NCBI RefSeq assembly: GCF_002086485.1
Contig: NZ_MVHF01000019.1
Location: 1-64,000, forward strand
Source of the DNA: Mycobacterium aquaticum
GTDB lineage: Bacteria > Actinomycetota > Actinomycetes > Mycobacteriales > Mycobacteriaceae
Length of the DNA stretch: 64,000 bases
Direction: 5' to 3'
The position numbers and the translations under genes were made by a program. Below are positions 8,972 to 17,439 of this stretch, piece by piece; position 1 is the first letter of the stretch; each line of letters opens with the position of its first letter. Under the pieces are notes generated by a model. The model ran no database searches, was not told where the DNA came from, and saw only the letters and a list, made by a program, of their open reading frames with translations.

Positions 8972-10021
8972 TCAGCCAACATAGTTGCCCGGGCTGAGCC
9001 CGCGCTGCGCCAGCCACGGCACCGGGTCGATGCGCTGCGTGCCGTTGAGCAGAACTTCGAAGTGCAGGTGCGGGCCGGTCGAGTTGCCTCGGTTGCCGAC
9101 GGTGGCGATCTGATCGCCTGCCATGACGCGCTCACCGACGCTGACGTTCCAGCTGTTGATGTGGCCGTACAGCGTGACGGTGCCGTCTGCGTGGCGCAGC
9201 TTGACCCAGGCGCCGTAACCGGCCGTCGGGCCGACGTCGATGACCACGCCGTCGGACACCGCGGCGATGGGGGTGCCGATCGGGCTTGCCAGGTCGATGC
9301 CGGCGTGCAGGACGCCCCAGCGGTATCCGAAGGTCGAGGTCCAGACGAAGCCCTTGGTGGGCATCACGAACAGTGGGCGCGACAGCCGGGCCTCGCGCTC
9401 GGCGCGCTCCTGCGCGAACGCGGCGGCCTTGGTTATCTCTTCGGCGTGCACCGCGGAGCTGTTGTCGGCGGCGACGGTGACGATCTGCATGCCGTCCACC
9501 GAGCCTGTGGCGCCGGCGGTGCGTGCGGTGTTGGCACCGGAGGCGACGATGGTGTCGTCGGCGCTGGCCTGCGTGCCGGTGGTCAACGAGTAGGCCCCTG
9601 CGGCGGTGGCGCCCGCAGCCATCGCGGCGATCAGCAGGCGGCTCTTGACGGGGCCGGGCGTTTCCTTGCGATGAGCGCCGCGGCGGCTGCTCATGTCGAT
9701 GACGTCGGTGGCGGCATTGCCGTCACTCACGTCGGTGTGGTTGTCGCGGTAGGCGTGGCTCGAGCCGCGGGTGCCACGGTCGCTGCCGGATTCGGAGCGG
9801 AATTCCGACGGCACGGCCAACCGGATGGGGATCAGGTCATCGGTGTCGTGCATGTCGTCGAGCTCGGGGGCGTGGATCACCCGAGATTCCCGGTCGAACG
9901 CGCCGGAGCTGTGGAACTCCAGGTCAGAGAGTTTTCCGAACTCGTTGAACGGGATGATGTCGGTGATTTCCGCAGCGTCCAGTGCATCGGCCGACATGTT
10001 TTTCCGGTCCCGAGCGTTCAT
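8972..10021 (-). CDS. M23 (LytM-type) peptidoglycan metallopeptidase, membrane anchored
   Basis: A 349-residue cell-wall endopeptidase candidate, counterpart of Rv0950c. A hydrophilic N-terminal region of about 115 residues precedes one transmembrane segment (LLIAAMAAGATAAGAYS), then a linker with a short coiled coil (HAEEITKAAAFAQERAERE). The C-terminal M23 domain holds the zinc ligands HAGIDLASPIGTPI (His and Asp) and HLHFEV, with the intervening YGHI. All metal ligands are present, so it should be active rather than a degenerate LytM activator. ATG 10021 is chosen because AGGGG lies six bases upstream; a longer frame to 10063 exists without such support. It heads a three-gene operon and is divergent from sucC. 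Confidence 0.9.
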   Translation of the reverse strand: MNARDRKNMSADALDAAEITDIIPFNEFGKLSDLEFHSSGAFDRESRVIHAPELDDMHDTDDLIPIRLAVPSEFRSESGSDRGTRGSSHAYRDNHTDVSDGNAATDVIDMSSRRGAHRKETPGPVKSRLLIAAMAAGATAAGAYSLTTGTQASADDTIVASGANTARTAGATGSVDGMQIVTVAADNSSAVHAEEITKAAAFAQERAEREARLSRPLFVMPTKGFVWTSTFGYRWGVLHAGIDLASPIGTPIAAVSDGVVIDVGPTAGYGAWVKLRHADGTVTLYGHINSWNVSVGERVMAGDQIATVGNRGNSTGPHLHFEVLLNGTQRIDPVPWLAQRGLSPGNYVG

Positions 10022-10334
10022 CGATACCCCTGTGGGAGATACGGACGAACGATGCTGCGACAACCCGGAAATCCTTCTCGTCGTGACCTCAACGTGATCT
10101 GGACCAGAGGCACGTTAACCAAATCCCAATGATGGTGGCAACTCCTCCGGCTATTCCGCCGCAGAATGTGATCTGTATCACCGCCAGGGCCCGGTGAGAT
10201 ATACCACATCGTCGGTAGGCGGTGGTTACCGCTCACGAGGTGATGGATAAAGTGCCCACGGGCCCGTCGGTGATACTCCAGACCGGGCAGCTTCGAAGTC
10301 AACGCAGACAGATACCGCCTCATAGAGGAAACAC
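10022..10334. promoter_or_regulatory. Divergent promoter region of the M23 operon and sucCD, with Crp-like sites
   Basis: This 313-bp gap holds no gene. TGTGATCTGTATCACC at 10167-10182 fits the Crp half-site pattern TGTGA-N6-TCACA with one mismatch. GGTGAGATATACCACA at 10193-10208 fits with two. An AACGTG/CACGTT dyad occurs near 10089-10114. A cAMP-Crp input to sucCD or to the M23 operon is plausible. The sites are read by eye and the promoters are not mapped. Confidence 0.5.
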
Positions 10335-11498
<1,164 letters not shown>

Positions 11499-11510
11499 GG
11501 GACACTTGAT

Positions 11511-12410
11511 ATGTCGATTTTTCTGAACAAAGACAGCAAGGTCATCGTCCAGGGCATCACCGGTGGTGAGGGCACCAAGCACACCGCGCTGATGCTCAAG
11601 GCAGGCACGCAGGTCGTCGGCGGCGTCAATGCACGCAAGGCCGGCACGAAGGTCGCCCACAAGGACAAGGACGGCAACGACATCGAGCTTCCGGTGTTCG
11701 CATCGGTCGCCGAGGCCATCAAGGAGACCGGCGCCGACGTGTCGATCGCCTTCGTGCCGCCGGCCTTCTCCAAGGACGCCATCATCGAGGCCATCGACGC
11801 CGAGATCCCGCTGCTGGTGGTCATCACCGAGGGAATCCCGGTGCAGGACAGCGCTTATGCGTGGGCCTACAACGTCGACAAGGGTCAGAAGACCCGCATC
11901 ATCGGCCCCAACTGCCCGGGCATCATCACCCCCGGTGAGTCGCTGGTCGGCATCACGCCGAACAACATCACCGGCAAGGGCCCGATCGGGCTGGTGTCGA
12001 AGTCGGGCACGCTGACCTACCAGATGATGTACGAGCTGCGCGATCTCGGCTTCTCGACCGCCATCGGCATCGGCGGCGACCCGGTCATCGGCACCACCCA
12101 CATCGATGCCATCGAAGCGTTCGAGAAGGATCCCGAGACCAAGATCATCGTGATGATCGGTGAGATCGGTGGCGACGCCGAAGAGCGGGCCGCCGACTAC
12201 ATCAAGGCCAACGTCACCAAGCCCGTCGTCGGCTACGTCGCGGGCTTCACCGCCCCGGAGGGCAAGACCATGGGCCACGCCGGCGCCATCGTGTCGGGCA
12301 GCTCGGGCACCGCCGCGGCCAAGAAGGAAGCTCTTGAGGCTGCCGGCGTGAAGGTCGGCAAGACCCCGTCGGAGACCGCGGCACTGGCCCGCGCCATCCT
12401 CGAGGGCTGA
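11511..12410 (+). CDS. sucD: Succinyl-CoA synthetase, alpha subunit
   Basis: A 299-residue subunit that binds CoA and carries the phosphorylated histidine. Seen in order: CoA-binding Rossmann segment VIVQGITGGEGTKHTALML, IGPNCPGIITPGE, SKSGTLTYQMMYEL, and the active-site histidine segment GKTMGHAGAIVSG. AAGGGA lies at a good distance before the ATG. It is the second gene of the sucCD operon, closed by a strong terminator at 12421-12478. Counterpart of Rv0952. Confidence 0.98.
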   Translation: MSIFLNKDSKVIVQGITGGEGTKHTALMLKAGTQVVGGVNARKAGTKVAHKDKDGNDIELPVFASVAEAIKETGADVSIAFVPPAFSKDAIIEAIDAEIPLLVVITEGIPVQDSAYAWAYNVDKGQKTRIIGPNCPGIITPGESLVGITPNNITGKGPIGLVSKSGTLTYQMMYELRDLGFSTAIGIGGDPVIGTTHIDAIEAFEKDPETKIIVMIGEIGGDAEERAADYIKANVTKPVVGYVAGFTAPEGKTMGHAGAIVSGSSGTAAAKKEALEAAGVKVGKTPSETAALARAILEG

Positions 12411-12420
12411 TTTTCTCGCG

Positions 12421-12478
12421 CGAGCAGACGCGTAGGCCCCCGCACGCCCGGCGTGTCGGGGGCCTTAGCGTCTGCTCG
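12421..12478. terminator. Bidirectional terminator hairpin between sucD and the S9 peptidase gene
   Basis: An 11-bp perfect outer stem (12421-12431 with 12468-12478, CGAGCAGACGC) encloses a second GC-rich stem (AGGCCCCCG with CGGGGGCCT). There is no long U tract on either side. It separates two convergent genes. Confidence 0.8.
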
Positions 12479-12482
12479 GCAG

Positions 12483-14351
12483 TTAAACGCGACCGCCCAG
12501 GTGCTCGGCGAGGAAACGTTCGACGGCGTGGTACATGTCGATCTGGTTGTCCGGGTTGAGGAATCCGTGCCCTTCGTCCGCCTTGACCATGTACTCGACC
12601 TCGACGCCGCGGCTGCGTAGCGCTTCGACGAGATTGTCGGACTCGGCCTGGACCACGCGAGAATCATTGGCGCCCTGGACAACCAGCAGTGGTGTGCGGA
12701 TCTGGTCGACCTTCGTGATGGGCGAGCGGGCCAGCATGTCGGCCTCCTGCTGCGGGTCGCTCGGGTCGCCGACGTACATGTGCCAATTGGTGGCCAGGAA
12801 CGGCCGGGCCACGTTCGGCAGCGTGCGCATGAAGTTCGCGAGACTGGAGATTCCGACGTAGTCGATGGCCGCGGCGAAGACATCCGGGGTGAACGTGACG
12901 CCGACGAGCGCTGCGTAGCCGCCGTACGAGCCACCGAAGATGGCCACCCGGTCGCGATCGGCGTAGCCCTGCTTGACGGCCCAGTCGACGGCGTCGATCA
13001 GGTCGTCGTGCATCTTGCCTGCGAACTCCCCGATGGCCGCCTTGGTGAAAGCCTTGCCGTAGCCGGTGGAGCCGCGAAAGTTGACCTGTAGCACCGCATA
13101 TCCGCGATTGGCCAGCATCTGCACATCGGGTTGGTAGGCCCAGACGTCGCGTGCCCACGGACCGCCGTGCACCAGCAGCACCAGCGGCAGATCCACCGGG
13201 TCGATCCCGACGGGCAGGGTCAGATAGGCGTGCAGGTCCAGGCCGTCGCGCGAGGTGATGGTGACCGGCTTCATCGGGGCCAGCGCGTCAGGATTCAGAT
13301 TCGGGTGCGGCCGGAACAACATTCGGCTCTCGCCGGTCGTGTGGTCGTAGAAGTATGTGACGTACGGGTCGCGGTCGTGCATGAAGTTGACGACCCAGCG
13401 TTGCCCGCTGCTGTCGGACGATATCCCACCGAGATCGCCTTCACCGAGCTGACTCAGCTTCTGCAGCACCGCAGCGAAGTCCGCGTCCAGCGCGTGAATC
13501 ACCTGGCGGTCACCGTAATACCGCGCCCCGATCAATTCGCCCGTGCGCTCGCTGAGGATCAGCGGTGACGGCAGCACCATTTGGGCGGCCAGGTCGAACG
13601 ACGGGTGACTGTCCACTTCGGTTTCCACGCCGGTCGCGACATCCAGGCGGGCCAGCCTGGTTCGGTCGGTGCCGTGGTTGGACCCGAGCCACATGCCGGT
13701 GCCGTCAGGGGTGATCGTCACGGGATGGATACCCACGGGATAGTCGGTGCCATCGTAGGTCTTGATGGGCCGCAACGATTTCGTGGCGGTATCCCATTGC
13801 GACAGTTCGACATCGCCGTCGGCGGTCAGAACCGACGTGAACAACTCGCCGTGCTGGCTGCACATCCAGTTGACGACATTGCCCGGATTCTCGGCGAGCA
13901 GCGTGAGTTCGCCGGTGGCGATGTCGAGTTCGTAGGCGTCGAACAGCTCGGGGTTGCGCTTGTTGAACTGGACCATGGCCTTGCCGGGACGGCCTTTGAG
14001 AAGTGTGAAATCTGCCCGGATACCGGGAAACGGCGTGAGGTCGACCGCCGGACTGTCGGGATGGTCCAGGTCCACGCGGTAGATGTGCCAGTTCTCGTCG
14101 CCGCCGGTGTCCTGCATGTAGAGCAGCCAGCGCGGATCCTGGGTCCACCGGTAGATGTAGACGCTGCGGGTCTCGTCGGCTGTCACGCACCGCGGGTCGG
14201 TGTCGCCATCGAGGTTCTCTATCCACACGTTGAGCCGGTTCTTCCACGGAGCGAGATAGGCGATTCTGGTGCCGTCGGGTGAGATGGTCGCGGCGGTGCG
14301 CACGGGTGGGCTGAAGAAGTCCTCGACGGTGATGAGCTCGGGTAGCGCCAT
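12483..14351 (-). CDS. S9 family prolyl oligopeptidase / acylaminoacyl-peptidase
   Basis: A 622-residue serine peptidase of the prolyl-oligopeptidase clan. The N-terminal 370 residues form a beta-propeller-like region (for example SPDGTRIAYLAPW and a TPDGTGMWLG segment). The C-terminal alpha/beta-hydrolase domain has the oxyanion segment VHGGPWARD, the nucleophile motif FGGSYGGYAAL, the acid in ANDSRVV and the histidine in EGHGFLNPDN. No signal peptide, so probably cytoplasmic. The start is ATG 14351, supported by GAAAGGA six bases upstream, although the frame is open far beyond. It lies 77 bp behind the tetR gene in the same direction and could be co-transcribed with it. Confidence 0.9.
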   Translation of the reverse strand: MALPELITVEDFFSPPVRTAATISPDGTRIAYLAPWKNRLNVWIENLDGDTDPRCVTADETRSVYIYRWTQDPRWLLYMQDTGGDENWHIYRVDLDHPDSPAVDLTPFPGIRADFTLLKGRPGKAMVQFNKRNPELFDAYELDIATGELTLLAENPGNVVNWMCSQHGELFTSVLTADGDVELSQWDTATKSLRPIKTYDGTDYPVGIHPVTITPDGTGMWLGSNHGTDRTRLARLDVATGVETEVDSHPSFDLAAQMVLPSPLILSERTGELIGARYYGDRQVIHALDADFAAVLQKLSQLGEGDLGGISSDSSGQRWVVNFMHDRDPYVTYFYDHTTGESRMLFRPHPNLNPDALAPMKPVTITSRDGLDLHAYLTLPVGIDPVDLPLVLLVHGGPWARDVWAYQPDVQMLANRGYAVLQVNFRGSTGYGKAFTKAAIGEFAGKMHDDLIDAVDWAVKQGYADRDRVAIFGGSYGGYAALVGVTFTPDVFAAAIDYVGISSLANFMRTLPNVARPFLATNWHMYVGDPSDPQQEADMLARSPITKVDQIRTPLLVVQGANDSRVVQAESDNLVEALRSRGVEVEYMVKADEGHGFLNPDNQIDMYHAVERFLAEHLGGRV

Positions 14352-14428
14352 GGCGGTCCTTTCGCTGGGCAGGATTGTTCGACGGGCCAGGCTGGCTCGC
14401 GATGCGTATTCGGTTGGGGGATAGGGAT

Positions 14429-15052
14429 TTACTGGGTGACCGGCCCTCCAAGGCGGCCGTTGGTGGCTTCGCGGATGGCTCGGTCCATGAGCGAGAGCGC
14501 CTCGTCTTGGCTGACGATCTTGCCGTCGACGACGATCGCCCGGCTGACGTCCTCGTCGACGACCCGGAACGCCCCGGTGACGGCGGCCGCGCACAGGCGC
14601 ACGGTGAGATCGTCTTCCGGCAGGCCCAGCCGGTCCGCGATGACGGGGGTGAGGCCCTGTTCCATCCGGTCGTGCACCATGAGATAGGCAGTGCGCAGGG
14701 CAGGTTCGGTCGCCGTCATGGTGGCGAGCCGCACCGCGCTGAGCTCGTCCTCGATGTCCTGTGGTGACAGCGGATGCGCAATGGCGTCTGCCGCAAGGTG
14801 TTCGGACAACGACAGCTCGTGCGGCCAGCGCCGCGCGCTCGCGAGGAACCGGTCGGCCGACTTCGCGAGCAGGGGTTCGACGCAACTTTCCTTGCTGCGG
14901 AAGTAGCGCCAGATCGTGCGGGTGGAGAGCCCCGCTGCCTCGGCGATGTCGTCACCGCTGGTTCCGGCGACGCCCCGTTCCCAGAACAGGGCGCAGGCGA
15001 TGCGCGACACCGCCAGACGTGCCTGGTCTTGCTTCTCGCCGATGGTCCTCAC
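14429..15052 (-). CDS. TetR family transcriptional regulator
   Basis: A 207-residue repressor. The N-terminal helix-turn-helix is clear: ISRIACALFWERGV-like helix 1, then GDDIAEAAGLSTRTIWRYFRSKE. The C-terminal ligand domain is divergent, as usual. GTG 15052 is chosen because the open frame upstream runs through two operator palindromes (15061-15099) that must be promoter DNA. The operators immediately before the start imply autorepression. The S9 peptidase gene follows at 77 bp and is the most likely co-regulated target. The ligand is unknown. Confidence 0.88.
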   Translation of the reverse strand: MRTIGEKQDQARLAVSRIACALFWERGVAGTSGDDIAEAAGLSTRTIWRYFRSKESCVEPLLAKSADRFLASARRWPHELSLSEHLAADAIAHPLSPQDIEDELSAVRLATMTATEPALRTAYLMVHDRMEQGLTPVIADRLGLPEDDLTVRLCAAAVTGAFRVVDEDVSRAIVVDGKIVSQDEALSLMDRAIREATNGRLGGPVTQ

Positions 15053-15060
15053 CCCCAACC

Positions 15061-15099
15061 TGTCACTTAGTGACACGTCCAAGGTGTCACTAAGTGACA
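15061..15099. promoter_or_regulatory. Tandem palindromic TetR operators
   Basis: TGTCACTTAGTGACA (15061-15075) and TGTCACTAAGTGACA (15085-15099) are two 15-bp palindromes, centre to centre 24 bp, differing only at the central positions. They lie within the 53 bp between the second ATPase stop and the tetR start. Placement and symmetry strongly suggest binding sites of the adjacent TetR protein. Confidence 0.85.
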
Positions 15100-15105
15100 G
15101 TCCTG

Positions 15106-16167
15106 TCAAGCGCGCCCGTCGCGATACTGCACGACGCGACGCAGCAGTGGGTCGGTCAGGTCGTACCACGTGGCGCGGCGGTCACCGGCGTCCGATTTCG
15201 TGCGGACCACCCACCGGGCAGCGGTCAGCCGGCCCAGCGCCGCTGACGCGGTCTGGTTCGAAACACCCACCGCGGCAGCGAGATCGGACACGGTCCGAGC
15301 ACCTTCGCCGCGCGCGAGTTCGACCACCAGGCGCTGCTCACCGGCAGGCAATTGCCAGAGCCGCTGCTGGTAGGACGGTGCCAGCCGGTCCAGCAATGCG
15401 GCGGTCACCGGCTCCAACGCCTGCAGTGCCGGTACGTCGGCGACTTCGGCGACCATCTGCCACAGGCGCGGTGAGCCGCCGACCAAATGTTCGATGGCGG
15501 CAAGCCGGTCGCGTCCCTCGGGGGAGCGGAGGTAGTCGGCGAGATCGCCGGTGGGCGCGATGATCTGGGCCCCCTCGTCGATGGTCAGGGCGGGGAGCTC
15601 CTCGACGATGAACGATCCGTACCAGGGGTGGGTGCGCGACGCGACTCCCGGGAAGAGAGCTGGCGCGGTCGCGAAAAGCATGACTGCGGTGGATGTTTCG
15701 ACCCACGCACGCAGGCTGCCTTGGCCTGCCTCGCCGATTGCCTCGAACACCCGGTCCAGGTTCTCGATCGCCACCAGGATCATTCGGCCGTCGGCGAGGT
15801 CCAGGATCGCGCGTTCCAACCCGATGACATCGTCGCGCAGTTCCCGAGCCTCGGGCAACCGCGACCGGATGAGCTCGACGAGCAGATCGCCGTAGCTTCC
15901 GATTGCGAGGCTGTCTTCCGGGAGCAGCAGCGGCAGAACGGCTTTCGACGTATCCCGGTGGGACAGTGCACGGTGCACCACGACGTGCAGCGTGTGCGTC
16001 TTGCCGCTGCCGTGCGGGCCGATCAGCAGCGTGTGCGGGCGTGAGCCGTCGTGCGCCGCATCGATGATCCGGTCGGTCAGCCGCGACAGGAATGCTGCCC
16101 GTCCGACGGTGTGCGCGTCGAGGTCGGCCGGATCGACCGCGCCAGGGGTGAACAGCGGAATGCTCAT
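15106..16167 (-). CDS. P-loop ATPase with C-terminal winged helix (second of tandem pair)
   Basis: A 353-residue AAA/STAND-like ATPase. Walker A is GPHGSGKTHTL near residue 49; a Walker-B-like strand MILVAIENLDRVF follows near 130, and VGGSPRLWQM is the sensor-2-like segment of archaeal ATPase/ORC-like proteins. The last 90 residues form a MarR-like winged helix (VVELARGEGARTVSDLAAAVGVSNQTASAALGRL split over two helices), which suggests DNA binding. ATG 16167 overlaps the stop of the first ATPase gene (ATGA), so the two are translationally coupled and probably act together. The role is unknown; a DNA-linked regulatory or defence function is only a guess. Confidence 0.8.
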   Translation of the reverse strand: MSIPLFTPGAVDPADLDAHTVGRAAFLSRLTDRIIDAAHDGSRPHTLLIGPHGSGKTHTLHVVVHRALSHRDTSKAVLPLLLPEDSLAIGSYGDLLVELIRSRLPEARELRDDVIGLERAILDLADGRMILVAIENLDRVFEAIGEAGQGSLRAWVETSTAVMLFATAPALFPGVASRTHPWYGSFIVEELPALTIDEGAQIIAPTGDLADYLRSPEGRDRLAAIEHLVGGSPRLWQMVAEVADVPALQALEPVTAALLDRLAPSYQQRLWQLPAGEQRLVVELARGEGARTVSDLAAAVGVSNQTASAALGRLTAARWVVRTKSDAGDRRATWYDLTDPLLRRVVQYRDGRA

Positions 16168-17297
16168 CGCCTCATCGCCAGCCAGGCGGCCTGCACCAAA
16201 CCCGACGCGAAACAGTCGTCATCGCCGACGCGGCGCAGATAGTGGTCCTGTTCCAGGCGTTCGATGAACGACACCAGTTGGTCGCGGTTGCGGATCGGCG
16301 ACCCCTCGGACTGCAGCAGATGTGCCGTGGCGTCGACACTCAACGCGTCCGACGCGTGCGCGTATATGTCGAGCAGGTCGGCAATGGCGGCGGCATCGTC
16401 GCCGTAGTAGTTGCGCAGCCGGTCCCGGTAGTGCCGCAGGTCCCATGGGTCGTGTGGGTCGATGATGGCGGCGCGCAACAGATCGGGTATCCGGCCGGGG
16501 TCGACCAGCCCGGCCTGCGCCGACGCCGCGACGAGGTGCTGGATGTAGTAGGGCACGTTCTCGGCTGCTGCCGCAATGGATTCGGCGACGCGGTGTCGGT
16601 CGGTGGTGGCCACTTGAGCGCCGAGCAGCAGGCACTCCGCCAGATAGGTCGCGTGGTCATGGCGGATCGGCCCGACGGTCACTTTACGGATGTCGTTCAC
16701 CGAGCTCAGCGCGTCTTCTGAAACATGGTGAAAGCCAATGGATCCGGACAGCACGGTGGCGAGCCGGCCGGTGTTGTCCTGCCGGAAGCGTCTCAACAGA
16801 TGGAGGAACGCGTCCCCGCCGCCGGGCTTCTCGCGTTCGAGGTTGCGCGCCAGCACGGTCACCTCGTCGATGAACAGCACGAGCGGTCCGCGCTCGGCGC
16901 GTGATACGGCGCGCTGCAACAGATCGTCGAGAGCGGCCTCGGCCTGGGTGCGTTCGAAGCGGATCGGGCCGGTGACGAAGGCGACCTTCCACCGTTCGAC
17001 CTCGTGGCGCAGCGCGTTGTCGATGCGGCCGAGCTCGCCCGCCAACGCGGTCACAAATTCTGCGTAGGTCTGGCGTTCGGCGCTGACCGACACCACCGTC
17101 AGGCCCTGCTGACGGGCGGTGTGTGCGACGAGTCGGGCGAGCGACGTCTTGCCGTGCCGCCGGTCGCCGACCAACGCGGCGCCGCCCGCGGGCAGGCTCG
17201 CGAGAATCTCCTGCTGCTCGCGAACCCGGCCGACGACGTTCGCCGGAGGCACTATGCCGCCCACCACCAGGGACATCGGTCGGATGGGCCATGTCAT
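16164..17297 (-). CDS. P-loop ATPase (first of tandem pair)
   Basis: A 377-residue ATPase related to the archaeal-type AAA family. Near the N-terminus is VVGRVREQQEIL followed by Walker A GDRRHGKTSLARL; Walker B is GPLVLFIDEVTVL. A sensor-like VLSGSIGFHHV follows, and the C-terminal 100 residues look helical with a possible winged helix (SVDATAHLLQSEGSPIRNRD). ATG 17297 is chosen; TTG 17303 and ATG 17270 are alternatives. It is divergent from the thiolase-like gene, and a direct repeat lies between them (17320-17345). Its stop overlaps the start of the second ATPase gene. No substrate or partner domain is recognisable. Confidence 0.8.
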   Translation of the reverse strand: MTWPIRPMSLVVGGIVPPANVVGRVREQQEILASLPAGGAALVGDRRHGKTSLARLVAHTARQQGLTVVSVSAERQTYAEFVTALAGELGRIDNALRHEVERWKVAFVTGPIRFERTQAEAALDDLLQRAVSRAERGPLVLFIDEVTVLARNLEREKPGGGDAFLHLLRRFRQDNTGRLATVLSGSIGFHHVSEDALSSVNDIRKVTVGPIRHDHATYLAECLLLGAQVATTDRHRVAESIAAAAENVPYYIQHLVAASAQAGLVDPGRIPDLLRAAIIDPHDPWDLRHYRDRLRNYYGDDAAAIADLLDIYAHASDALSVDATAHLLQSEGSPIRNRDQLVSFIERLEQDHYLRRVGDDDCFASGLVQAAWLAMRR

Positions 17298-17317
17298 TCC
17301 CAAAGTCTACGCCTGAA

Positions 17318-17347
17318 TTGATGTACGTCTAGATCGATGTACGTCAA
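17318..17347. promoter_or_regulatory. Direct repeat / imperfect dyad in divergent promoter
   Basis: GATGTACGTC occurs at 17320-17329 and again at 17336-17345, a 16-bp period. The flanks TTGA and TCAA make the 30-bp block an imperfect dyad as well. It lies between the divergent ATPase operon and thiolase-like gene. This looks like a regulator site, but no regulator is adjacent. Confidence 0.5.
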
Positions 17348-17439
17348 CATAGGCGTGGAAATGCCGCGACGCCGATACGAACTCTCGAACGACAATCCGT
17401 TAGCGTGGCGAATTAACACGTGTCAGGAGGTTGTTCACA

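Noticed and set aside
10022..10334. c-di-AMP (ydaO) riboswitch before the M23 peptidase
   Set aside because: Such riboswitches precede wall-hydrolase genes in actinobacteria, but I could not find the conserved core on the minus strand.
17409..17426. KstR-like box before the thiolase-like gene
   Set aside because: AACACGTG fails the required GTT half-site, so it does not meet the consensus.
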